64,000 nucleotides of DNA from Ensifer sp. WSM1721 (GTDB taxonomy: Bacteria; Pseudomonadota; Alphaproteobacteria; Rhizobiales; Rhizobiaceae): the NCBI RefSeq assembly GCF_000513895.2, contig NZ_CP165782.1, positions 1,984,001 through 2,048,000 on the forward strand, written 5' to 3'. A program made the translations under genes and the position numbers. A model generated the notes under the pieces. That model was not told the DNA's origin. It made no database searches and worked only from the letters and a program-made list of their open reading frames with translations. Each line of letters begins with the position of its first letter. Positions within the stretch are counted from its first letter, which is position 1. Shown here one piece after another: positions 26,441-34,255 of this stretch.

Positions 26441-26500
26441 TCACGACACGCTCCACGGGAGCGCCAGCCTCGGTCTGCGTGTCCATGATTTGGTTCCGGC
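26285..26500 (-). pseudogene. C-terminal fragment of an FGGY-family carbohydrate kinase gene
   Basis: Antisense to the preceding fragment, the frame reads VVISGGAGQHDLVRQILAD, then ACGKPVVATRSEEPVLHGSA and ILGSVASGAVAD. This is the conserved sugar/ATP-binding end of ribulokinase-like FGGY kinases (usual form: ISGGAGQ...LADACG.PV...LLGAAILGAVA). No other kinase sequence is present, so it is a transferred or left-over fragment. The two fragments meet back to back at about 26285. Confidence 0.75.
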
Positions 26501-26690
26501 GAGACGCCTAATTTCCTGTGACAAGCACAGCAATCCAACCACGCCGCGAGTGGTTCCTCTTCGAGAAGACTCTGAAAGTCTCGCTCGCCCCGCACAATCG
26601 CGAGTTGACAATGCAGTCACGCGGACGAATCCTTTCTGTTGTAGATCTCGTGGACCATGAACAGCTCAGCACATCAAAGGATGCATCGAC

Positions 26691-26792
26691 CACAGCGCCG
26701 CGCGTCTTATCAGACGCGCAAAGGTCGCTGTAGCGCTTTGAATTGCTGCATGTCTCCTTAAATCGAGGTCGATTTAAGGAGACATGCAGTAG
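26691..26792 (+). repeat. RIME1 element, complete copy, forward orientation
   Basis: Begins CACAGCGCCGCGCGTC and ends GACATGCAGTAG. Left palindrome GCGCGTC...GACGCGC, right palindrome GTCTCCTTAAATCGA...TCGATTTAAGGAGAC, which is perfect over 15 bases. The remainder of 25937-26828 (apart from the two gene fragments) shows no gene. Confidence 0.9.
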
Positions 26793-26828
26793 GCAGGCAG
26801 TAGCGACAGTCCCCCGGGGAGGAACTTC

Positions 26829-28964
26829 ATGTCCGTTATGTCGACAATGCCTCCGCGCAAGCTCAGGATTTTCGCGTTCGACCCGAGCATGGGGCGCCGC
26901 CACGAGACGCTGCCGCTGAACGAGGTGACCGTCGCCATCCCCTGGGAGATGGACAAGATCGATCCCGGCGTCCCCTTTGTCGGCCCCGTCGGCGAATATG
27001 TGGAAGTGATCGACTTCGACCCTTCGCTCGACCTCGTCTATGCGCCGGTCAATCTGCACGATCCCGCACTCCTTGCCGAAAACGGCCTGAAGCCGGCTGA
27101 ATGGAACCCGCAGTTTCACCAGCAAATGACCTATGCGGTCGCGATGAACACGATCGTCAACTTCGAGAGTGCCCTCGGCCGGGTCGCCCTCTGGGCGGCG
27201 CGCGACCATGACGAGAAGGGCAAGTGGATCAATCCGGAATATGTGCAGCGGCTGCGCATCTATCCGCACGGCCTACGCGATGCGAATGCCTATTACAGTC
27301 CAGCGAAGAAGGCCCTGCTCTTCGGCTATTTCCAGGCCGGCGAGGGTCAATCCGGCGCGCCCGCCGGGACGATCGTCTTCACCTGTCTCTCGCACGACAT
27401 CATCGCCCATGAGACGTCGCACGCGCTTCTCGACGGCATGCACCCGCGTTTCATCGAGGCGACCAATCTCGATGTGCTGGCGCTGCACGAGGCCTTCGCG
27501 GATATTGTGGCGATCTTCCAGCATTTCTCCTTTCCGGAGGTGCTGAAGGACCAGATCGCGCGTACGCGCGGCGATCTCGAAAGCCAAAACCTGCTAGGCC
27601 AGCTCGCCCAGGAATTTGGCCAGGTGCTCGGCCGTGGCGCTGCGCTGCGCGATGCGCTCGGCGGTGTGAAGGATGGCGTCTGGCGCGCCCACGCGCCCGA
27701 TCCGAAGGTGCTCCGCCGGACGGAGGAAGTGCATGCCCGCGGCGCCATTCTGGTCGCCGCCGTCTTCCGGGCGTTCTTGTCGATCTACCGGTCCCGTATC
27801 GCCGATCTCCTGCGCATCGCCTCCAGCGGCACGGGCATCCTGCCCGAGGGCGAGCTGCATCCAGACCTCGTCAACCGGCTGGCGCAGGAGGCGGCGAAGT
27901 CGGCCCGGCATATCCTGCAGATGTGCATCCGCGCGCTCGACTACTGCCCGCCCGTCGATGTCACCTTCGGCGACTATCTGCGCGCCATCATTACCGCCGA
28001 TCACGATCTTTATCCGGAGGATGAGCACAACTACCGTGTGGCCCTTATGGAGGCCTTCCTTGCCTGGGGCATCGTGCCCCGCGACCTGCCGATCGTCTCG
28101 GTCGAGACCCTTCTCTGGCCGACCATGCCCGAGGCTGCCGCCGACTATGAGGCGAGCGTCCCGGATATCGCGGGACTCAAGAGCGACGTCGGCTACCTCC
28201 TCTCGCGCCCGCTGGACATGATCGACGAACTTAAGACGCGCAGCGATTTCCGCGGGAGCGAGGGCCAGCGGTTCCTGGAAGGCCTCGACAAGACTGCGCA
28301 GGAAATCTTCGAGGAGATGAACCGGGCGATGGGCGACCGGCTGCCGGAAAAGGCGCGCCGGCCGAGAGCATCCGTCCGGGAAATTCTTGCCCGCAACCTT
28401 CTCGAACTTGGGCTGGAGGCGGATCGCCGGGTCGAATGGCTGGCGCGTGATCTTTACGGCCGCCTCTTCTGGGGCCTCGTCACCGAGGCCAAGAGCGCGC
28501 CGCTGCGCCAGGTGATCGGCATCCGGACCGACGCCAAAGCGCCGGCAACCGTTCGGCGCAGCAGGATTGTCGACGCGCCCGCCATCGAGGTGCACAGCGT
28601 TCGGATGGCCGCGCGCCGCGGCAAGCGCGATCAGTTCGAGCGCGAATACGTGGTCGAGCTGACGCAAACCCGGGAAGCCTATCTGGATCCGAAGGATCAG
28701 GAGGCCGCGGACAAGGGCAAGGCACCAAAACGCCCCCATGATTTCTATTTTCGCCGCGGTTGCACCCTGCTCATCGATGCCGACACGTTCGAGATCCGGC
28801 GCGTGATCCGCACTCCCGGCGACATTTGCGACGACGCGGAACTGGAGCGGATGCGGGCATATCTGAGAAAGCAGGCAGCAGGTCGCGAGAACGCCTTTGC
28901 GACAAGCGGCGTCAGACCGGTCCGGCCCGAGGTCTTCGCTCACCTCCACAGACGCCAGGGCTAA
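26829..28964 (+). CDS. Gluzincin-type metallopeptidase of unknown role
   Basis: A 711-residue soluble protein. The zinc site is HDIIAHETSHALLDGMHPRF, with H194, E195 and H198. The third ligand is very likely E221 in LHEAFADIVAIFQHF, which fits the thermolysin-like HExxH...ExxxD pattern. No signal peptide or membrane segment is present, so it is cytoplasmic. Residues after about 330 form a long alpha-helical and beta-rich C-terminal region that I do not recognise. GGAGG lies seven bases before the ATG. The MBL-fold gene follows 48 bases later on the same strand. Confidence 0.8.
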   Translation: MSVMSTMPPRKLRIFAFDPSMGRRHETLPLNEVTVAIPWEMDKIDPGVPFVGPVGEYVEVIDFDPSLDLVYAPVNLHDPALLAENGLKPAEWNPQFHQQMTYAVAMNTIVNFESALGRVALWAARDHDEKGKWINPEYVQRLRIYPHGLRDANAYYSPAKKALLFGYFQAGEGQSGAPAGTIVFTCLSHDIIAHETSHALLDGMHPRFIEATNLDVLALHEAFADIVAIFQHFSFPEVLKDQIARTRGDLESQNLLGQLAQEFGQVLGRGAALRDALGGVKDGVWRAHAPDPKVLRRTEEVHARGAILVAAVFRAFLSIYRSRIADLLRIASSGTGILPEGELHPDLVNRLAQEAAKSARHILQMCIRALDYCPPVDVTFGDYLRAIITADHDLYPEDEHNYRVALMEAFLAWGIVPRDLPIVSVETLLWPTMPEAAADYEASVPDIAGLKSDVGYLLSRPLDMIDELKTRSDFRGSEGQRFLEGLDKTAQEIFEEMNRAMGDRLPEKARRPRASVREILARNLLELGLEADRRVEWLARDLYGRLFWGLVTEAKSAPLRQVIGIRTDAKAPATVRRSRIVDAPAIEVHSVRMAARRGKRDQFEREYVVELTQTREAYLDPKDQEAADKGKAPKRPHDFYFRRGCTLLIDADTFEIRRVIRTPGDICDDAELERMRAYLRKQAAGRENAFATSGVRPVRPEVFAHLHRRQG

Positions 28965-29012
28965 GGCATCTTGCCGAAAAGTGGTTGCTCGAATCGAGTC
29001 GAGGAGAAGGAA

Positions 29013-30557
29013 ATGCCGAGAATGCAGGCACCCGAGTCCGGCATCACCGTGCGCATGTATCGACAGGGACACGGCGACTGCTTCCTGCTCGCGACGCGCA
29101 AGGCGGACGGCTCGGCCTTCCATATGCTGATCGATTGCGGCCTGTGGACGAATTCCGAGATCAAGCCGGAACAGACGATCGACAAGGTGATCGCAGACAT
29201 TGCGGAGGCGACGGCCAACCGTCTCGACGTCGTGCTCGTGACGCATGAGCACATGGACCACGTCAACGGTTTCGCGAAGAAGGATCCCGAGACGGGAAAG
29301 CCGTGCTTCGACGCGATCGAGATCGGCGAACTCTGGCTTGCCTGGACGGAGGACGGCGAGGACGACCTCGCCAACGCCGTGCGCGCGCATTTCCACGACA
29401 CGCTGCTGGCGCTGATGGGCGCAGACGAGCGGCTCGATCGCGCCGGGCTTGCTGCGCAATCGCCACAGCGCGCCATGCTGCGCGACCTCCTCTCCTTTGA
29501 GACCGGCGAGGATGCCGCCGACGAACTTCGCGAGCGGCTGGAGAAGATCCGCAAGCGCCATCCGGCGCTTTCGGCCCGCGAGCAGGCCGAACTCGCAATT
29601 GAGGGGATCACCAACAAGCGCGCGATCAAATATCTGCGCGACAGGATCGAAGGCGAGCCGCTTTTCCTGCGGCCCAATCGGGAACCCCACAGCCTCAAGG
29701 GCGTCGACGGCGTTCGTGTCTATGCGCTTGGCCCCCCGCGCGATCTCGAGCTGCTGCTTTCACTGGAGCCGCGGGGCGAGGAAGCCTTCGAGCTCTCGGC
29801 GGACAGCCTCACGCTCAGCCTCCTGGCGGCGACGATGGTCGGCGAACCGGAAGATGCTCCGCGCAGCTTCGATCCGCGCTTCGGCATGTCGCGCCGCGAT
29901 GTCGAGAAAGGCCATGATCCCTTCATGAAAACATTCTTCACAAGCCGCTACGGCGCGAAGGGAAAACGCGGCTTCGCGCAGGCCTGGCGGCAGGTCGACA
30001 ATGAATGGCTGGCAGGCTCCGAGTCGCTGGCGCTGCGGTTGAACAACGAGGTGAACAATACCAGTCTGGTCATCGCGATCGAACTTCCGCTGACCGGCAA
30101 GGTGCTGCTCTTCACCGGCGACGCCCAACGCGGCAACTGGATATCCTGGGCGCCGCTGAACTGGACCGTCGGCGGCAGAACGGTCACCGCGCGGGAGCTT
30201 CTCGGCCGTACAGTCTTCTACAAGGCCGGTCATCACGGCAGCCACAACGCAACACTCGACGGCAGCGTCGATGCGGACTACCCCAATATCTCCTGGCTAG
30301 GACAAGGTGTCTTTAAGAACGATTTCGTCGCCGTGATTCCCGCCAACGCTGGCTGGGCAACACAGGAAAAGAACTGGGAGCACCCACGCCGCTCTATTGA
30401 GACGAGACTGAAGCAAAAAGCGCGCGGCCGCGTCTTCCGCAGCGACATCGATCACGTGGACAGGCCCGAGGACGTCAGCGACGCCGAATGGGAAAAGTTC
30501 AATCGCGTGGAGCGCGATCTCTTCTTCGAATACACGATTCCGGATGCGCTCGCGTGA
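29013..30557 (+). CDS. ComEC-like metallo-beta-lactamase-fold hydrolase
   Basis: A 514-residue cytoplasmic protein. The N-terminal strand pattern RMYRQGHGDCFLL is followed by LIDCG, the metal motif VVLVTHEHMDHVNGF (77-88), a long insertion of about 270 residues, then LLFTGDAQRG (near 366-375) and FYKAGHHGSHNATL (near 402-412). The order of motifs resembles ComEC/Rec2-type and RNase-like MBL proteins, so a nucleic-acid or nucleotide substrate is plausible. GAGGAGAAGG precedes the ATG. Forms a two-gene unit with the metallopeptidase. Confidence 0.8.
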   Translation: MPRMQAPESGITVRMYRQGHGDCFLLATRKADGSAFHMLIDCGLWTNSEIKPEQTIDKVIADIAEATANRLDVVLVTHEHMDHVNGFAKKDPETGKPCFDAIEIGELWLAWTEDGEDDLANAVRAHFHDTLLALMGADERLDRAGLAAQSPQRAMLRDLLSFETGEDAADELRERLEKIRKRHPALSAREQAELAIEGITNKRAIKYLRDRIEGEPLFLRPNREPHSLKGVDGVRVYALGPPRDLELLLSLEPRGEEAFELSADSLTLSLLAATMVGEPEDAPRSFDPRFGMSRRDVEKGHDPFMKTFFTSRYGAKGKRGFAQAWRQVDNEWLAGSESLALRLNNEVNNTSLVIAIELPLTGKVLLFTGDAQRGNWISWAPLNWTVGGRTVTARELLGRTVFYKAGHHGSHNATLDGSVDADYPNISWLGQGVFKNDFVAVIPANAGWATQEKNWEHPRRSIETRLKQKARGRVFRSDIDHVDRPEDVSDAEWEKFNRVERDLFFEYTIPDALA

Positions 30558-30645
30558 CATGAGCACTCCCCCTTCGACCTATCGGGCGATCGGAGCAGAT
30601 TGGAAGCTCATACAGCACCAGCAGACGCCGGCCCCTTGATCCTGC

Positions 30646-30670
30646 GGAACCGGCGACCGCGGCAGGCGTT
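30646..30670 (+). promoter_or_regulatory. Probable RpoE2-type (general stress) promoter
   Basis: GGAAC (30646-30650) and TT (30669-30670) separated by 18 bases, with CGTT at the -10; this is the GGAAC-N18-19-TT pattern known for RpoE2 in S. meliloti. It lies 32 bases before the NTF2-like gene. Confidence 0.6.
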
Positions 30671-30701
30671 TTGATCCGGGGTCGAAATCGGGAAGACAAC
30701 C

Positions 30702-31133
30702 ATGGAAGAAACACTCCGGCGCTTTTTCGAGCGCTACGAAAGCATGGCCAATCGGGTGCTCGCCGGCGAAATGGACGTCGGCGCGACGGCCTTCGCCTTC
30801 GCCTCGGATTTCATAGCCGCCTCCCCGGCCGGGGTGATGACCGGCAAGAACGACGAGAACCTGAAAGCATCGATGGAAAGCGGCTATGCCCGCTACCGCG
30901 CAATCGGCACCAAAGAACTGAGGATCCGCAAGACGAGCATCACGCCGATCGACGCACTCCATTTCCTCGTCCGCGTCGATTGGCGCTCCATCTACGATGT
31001 GAAGGACCGTCCGGACGTCAGCATCGATTTCGAAGTTCACTACCTCGTCCAGATGCGCGACGGCGAGCCGAAGATCTTCGGCTGGATCAGCGGCGACGAG
31101 GAGGCCGTGCTGAAGGAGCATGGCATCAGTTGA
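30702..31133 (+). CDS. NTF2-like (SnoaL-type) small protein
   Basis: A 143-residue protein with the nuclear-transport-factor-2 fold pattern: N-terminal helix LRRFFERYESMANRVLAGEM, then FASDFIAASPAGVMTGKN, and paired strands HFLVRVDWRSIYDVKD and SIDFEVHYLVQMRDGEPKIF. No catalytic residues can be assigned; many members are orphan ligand-binding proteins. A probable RpoE2 promoter upstream suggests stress or stationary-phase expression. It faces the miaA gene end to end, eight bases apart. Confidence 0.8.
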   Translation: MEETLRRFFERYESMANRVLAGEMDVGATAFAFASDFIAASPAGVMTGKNDENLKASMESGYARYRAIGTKELRIRKTSITPIDALHFLVRVDWRSIYDVKDRPDVSIDFEVHYLVQMRDGEPKIFGWISGDEEAVLKEHGIS

Positions 31134-31140
31134 GCGTTCG

Positions 31141-32049
31141 CTACATCAGTTCGTTCGGGTTCTCGATCCGCTGCCAGCTTTCGTCGAGCTGATTGCGGAA
31201 CCAGGTCATCTGGCGCTTCGCATATTGGCGCGTCGCCGCGGCCCCGGTCACGATCACATCCGCCTCGCTCATCTCGCCCCTCAGCATCGCGGCGATCTGC
31301 TGGACGCCGATCGCTTTCATCACCGGCACGTCCGGAGAGAGCTTGAGCGCAAGGAGCGCGCGCACCTCCTCCACTGCGCCGCTTGCAAGCATCGCCTCGA
31401 AGCGGCGGTCGATGCGGCTATGGAGAAGCTTTCGATCCGGCAGCACGACGATCTTCTGAGCCCGGTCAGGATCGACGATCATCGGGCCTCGGGCTTTCTG
31501 AAAGAGCCGGATGGGCTTGCCCGTCGCTTCGATCACTTCCAGCGCCCGCACGATCCGTTGTCCGTCGCTCGGCCGCAGTTGGGCGGCCGTTTCCGGATCG
31601 CGGACTGCAAGTTCGGCATGAAGCGGCTCGGGCCCCATCTCTTTCAGCCGCTCGCGCAGCCGCGCGCGGATTGGCGCGGGTATATCCGGCATGTCCGAAA
31701 GGCCGCCCGTCAGCGCCTTGAAATAGAGACCGGTGCCGCCGACGAAGACGGGCAACCGTCCCTCGCCGCGCAATCTCATGACCAGCGCCTCCGCCTCGCG
31801 CAACCAGGCGCCGGTCGAATAGGGCTGCCCCGCCGGCACATGGCCGTAGAGGAAGTGCTCGATGCCCTCCATGTCCGCCTCGTCCGGGCGTGCGGTCAAG
31901 ACCCTCAGCGTGTCGTAGACCTGCATGCTGTCGGCGTTGATCACCGCGCCGCCGTGCCGCCGGGCGAGCTTCACCGCAAGCGCGGACTTGCCGCTGGCGG
32001 TCGGCCCGGTTATCAGGATCGCGTCCATATCTCGTTCAAGGTCTCGCAT
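31141..32049 (-). CDS. miaA: tRNA dimethylallyltransferase
   Basis: A 302-residue enzyme that adds a dimethylallyl group to N6 of A37 in tRNAs reading UNN codons. The P-loop GPTASGKS is at 15-22, followed by DSMQVYDTLRVLTARP and the tRNA-binding FVGGTGLYFKALTGGLSDMP. Near the C-terminus is ATRQYAKRQMTWFRNQ. Possible starts are 32052, 32049 and 32028; 32049 keeps a short N-terminal extension as in other rhizobia. With the first two starts the gene touches the divergent serB start codon. Confidence 0.94.
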   Translation of the reverse strand: MRDLERDMDAILITGPTASGKSALAVKLARRHGGAVINADSMQVYDTLRVLTARPDEADMEGIEHFLYGHVPAGQPYSTGAWLREAEALVMRLRGEGRLPVFVGGTGLYFKALTGGLSDMPDIPAPIRARLRERLKEMGPEPLHAELAVRDPETAAQLRPSDGQRIVRALEVIEATGKPIRLFQKARGPMIVDPDRAQKIVVLPDRKLLHSRIDRRFEAMLASGAVEEVRALLALKLSPDVPVMKAIGVQQIAAMLRGEMSEADVIVTGAAATRQYAKRQMTWFRNQLDESWQRIENPNELM

Positions 32050-32050
32050 C

Positions 32051-32938
32051 ATGGCTCTCGTTGCCACGCTTATCGCCAATCCGTCAAATCCTGTTCTGAC
32101 GCCGTCCTTGGCGGAGGCGGCGGCTGAGGCGGTGAAAGCTTCCGGCCTCTATTGGCTTGCCGACGGCATTGCCTGCGACATCGCGCTGGTGGACGGTACC
32201 GATGCCGGCGAAGCCGAAGCGAAGCTGCGGACGGCTGTAAACGGTGCGGCCATCGACGTCGCCGTGCAGGATGCCGAGACGCGCCGCAAGAAGTTTCTGA
32301 TCGCCGACATGGATTCGACCATGATCGGTCAGGAATGCATCGACGAACTCGCCGCCGAGGTTGGCCTCAAGGAAAAGGTGGCCGCGATCACCGCGCGCGC
32401 CATGAACGGCGAGATCGCCTTTGAGCCGGCGCTCATCGAACGCGTAGCGCTCCTGAAGGGCTTGCCCACCACGGTCATCAGCGACGTCATCGCGAGGCGC
32501 ATCACGCTCACGGCCGGCGGCCGCGAACTGATCGCCACCATGAGGGCGAAGGGCTATTACACCGCCCTCGTCTCCGGCGGCTTCACCGTCTTCACCGGCC
32601 CCATCGCCGAGAAGCTCGGCTTCGACGAGAATCGCGCCAATGTGCTCATCGAAAACGACGGGACGTTGACCGGGGAAGTCGCCCATCCGATCCTCGGCAA
32701 GCAGGCCAAGATCGATGCGCTGCTTGATATCTCCAAAAGGCTTGGCATCTCGACTGCCGAGGTAATCGCCGTCGGCGACGGGGCCAATGACCTCGGCATG
32801 CTGCAGCTTGCGGGCAGCGGCGTCGCTCTGCACGCCAAACCCATTGTCGCGGAACAGGCCAAGGTCCGCATCGATCATGGTGACCTTACTGCCCTCCTCT
32901 ACCTGCAGGGCTATCGCAAAACGGATTTCGTGACGTGA
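32051..32938 (+). CDS. serB: Phosphoserine phosphatase
   Basis: A 295-residue HAD enzyme that makes serine from phosphoserine. An N-terminal ACT-like segment (1-75) is followed by motif I FLIADMDSTMIGQECIDELA (D86 and D88), the substrate glutamate region EIAFEPALIERVALLKGL, motif II SGGFTVF and motif III VIAVGDGANDLGML. The ATG at 32051 starts the conserved part. It is divergent from miaA with no real intergenic space, so the promoters must lie inside the two genes' start regions. The GNAT gene overlaps its stop codon. Confidence 0.94.
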   Translation: MALVATLIANPSNPVLTPSLAEAAAEAVKASGLYWLADGIACDIALVDGTDAGEAEAKLRTAVNGAAIDVAVQDAETRRKKFLIADMDSTMIGQECIDELAAEVGLKEKVAAITARAMNGEIAFEPALIERVALLKGLPTTVISDVIARRITLTAGGRELIATMRAKGYYTALVSGGFTVFTGPIAEKLGFDENRANVLIENDGTLTGEVAHPILGKQAKIDALLDISKRLGISTAEVIAVGDGANDLGMLQLAGSGVALHAKPIVAEQAKVRIDHGDLTALLYLQGYRKTDFVT

Positions 32939-33501
32939 TCATCTGCGAAACGGAGCGGCTCAGAATTCGCGCTTGGCGCGAGAGCGATCGCGATCTCTTC
33001 GCCGAGATCAACAGCGATCCGAAGGTCATGGAATTCTTCCCGCACCGCCGCAGCCGTGCGGAGGCCGATACACTGTTCGACCGCAACAACCGCGACATTC
33101 GCGAGACCGGTTTCGGTTTCTTCGCGCTCGCGCTTCGCGAGAGCGACGCGCCCCTTGGCTTTTGCGGATTGGCACGCACCGACCTCGAGCCGCATCTGCC
33201 GGATGGCACGATCGAGATCGGGTGGCGCCTGGCGGTGCCTTATTGGGGCGAGGGCTACGTGACCGAGGCGGCGCTCGCCCTTCTCGAGCACGGCTTCGCT
33301 CAAAGGAAACTTCCCGAGATCGTCTCCTTCGCCGTCCCGGCAAACACCCGATCCATCGCCGTCATGAAGCGCATCGGCATGCGCCCGGACCCCGCCCGCG
33401 ACTTCGATCACCCGCGCGTGCCGGACACGCATCCGCACCTGAAACGGCACGCGGTCTACGTGATTGCGGCCGAAGATTGGAAGCGCCACGCCGACCGGTG
33501 A
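32935..33501 (+). CDS. GNAT-family N-acetyltransferase (RimJ/RimL type)
   Basis: A 188-residue protein with the RimJ/L-type start ETERLRIRAWRESDRDLFAE, the acetyl-CoA region LAVPYWGEGYVTEAALALLE and the C-terminal NTRSIAVMKRIGMR. It starts with GTG overlapping the serB stop by four bases (GTGA), so the two are translationally coupled. The substrate is unknown; the group acetylates protein N-termini or small metabolites. Confidence 0.88.
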   Translation: MIICETERLRIRAWRESDRDLFAEINSDPKVMEFFPHRRSRAEADTLFDRNNRDIRETGFGFFALALRESDAPLGFCGLARTDLEPHLPDGTIEIGWRLAVPYWGEGYVTEAALALLEHGFAQRKLPEIVSFAVPANTRSIAVMKRIGMRPDPARDFDHPRVPDTHPHLKRHAVYVIAAEDWKRHADR

Positions 33502-33590
33502 CGTGCGCTCTCCGGCGCGCAGGCTGAAGACTCCGCGAGAGCGCGAGAACGTGTTTAGTTAATAGGCGTACACGAGAATCGGACGGCGCC

Positions 33591-34223
33591 ATGCTGCATT
33601 TGGAAGGCTTTGACTTCGACCTTACAGCAAAGGATTCCGGCGAGCCCCCGGTCGTCCTACTTCACGGTAGCGGCGGAAGGGAAACGGATTGGACGAATTT
33701 CGCGCAACATATCGCTCCCCATTCCACCTGCTTTTCTGTTCGTGGCCCGATCGCATGGGAACAAGGTTTCACTTTCTTTCGACGCAATCCCGATCGCAGC
33801 CTAAACCATGCCGAAATGGCAACCGGCAGTGAAAGGCTTTGCGTTTTCTTGGATGGGATATCGAGAAGGTATGACTTCGCCCAGCCTCCGATCCTCGCGG
33901 GCTACTCGAACGGCGCGATCATAGCCGCCGCCGTCGTTTGCCGTCGAAGCGAGTTCACGTCCGGCGCAATTCTGCTGCGACCGCAATCGCCCGATCCGCA
34001 GACACCATTTCCCAATCTCGAGCACTATCCCGTACTCATCCTGGCAGGTGCAAATGATGAACGGCGGAAGAAGGGCGACGCGCAGGTGCTCGTCGACCAG
34101 TTCAGGGTCGCCCAGGCCGACGTGAGCTACCATGAGCTGAATGCCGCACACGGATGGGAGCAAACAGGCTTGGACCGGTCCCTTTCGAGGGAATGGTTCA
34201 CAGAACGGTTTCGCCGCCTCTGA
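33591..34223 (+). CDS. Alpha/beta hydrolase (carboxylesterase/phospholipase type)
   Basis: A 210-residue hydrolase with an oxyanion-hole strand VVLLHGSGG, nucleophile elbow ILAGYSNGAII (serine near 107), acidic residue near GANDERRKKG and catalytic His in LNAAHGWEQ. This order matches the small cytoplasmic carboxylesterase group. The ATG at 33591 has no strong ribosome-binding site. It converges with degP. The substrate is unknown. Confidence 0.85.
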   Translation: MLHLEGFDFDLTAKDSGEPPVVLLHGSGGRETDWTNFAQHIAPHSTCFSVRGPIAWEQGFTFFRRNPDRSLNHAEMATGSERLCVFLDGISRRYDFAQPPILAGYSNGAIIAAAVVCRRSEFTSGAILLRPQSPDPQTPFPNLEHYPVLILAGANDERRKKGDAQVLVDQFRVAQADVSYHELNAAHGWEQTGLDRSLSREWFTERFRRL

Positions 34224-34255
34224 CGCATATGAGACGCGACCGAGTTCGCCCTCGC

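Noticed and set aside
26508..27269. 253-codon open frame on the minus strand across RIME1 and the start of the zincin gene
   Set aside because: It crosses a repeat and a supported gene, has no motif and lacks a ribosome-binding site.
27594..29690. 698-codon open frame antisense to the zincin and MBL genes
   Set aside because: No family motif, no ribosome-binding site, and it runs across two well-supported genes on the other strand.
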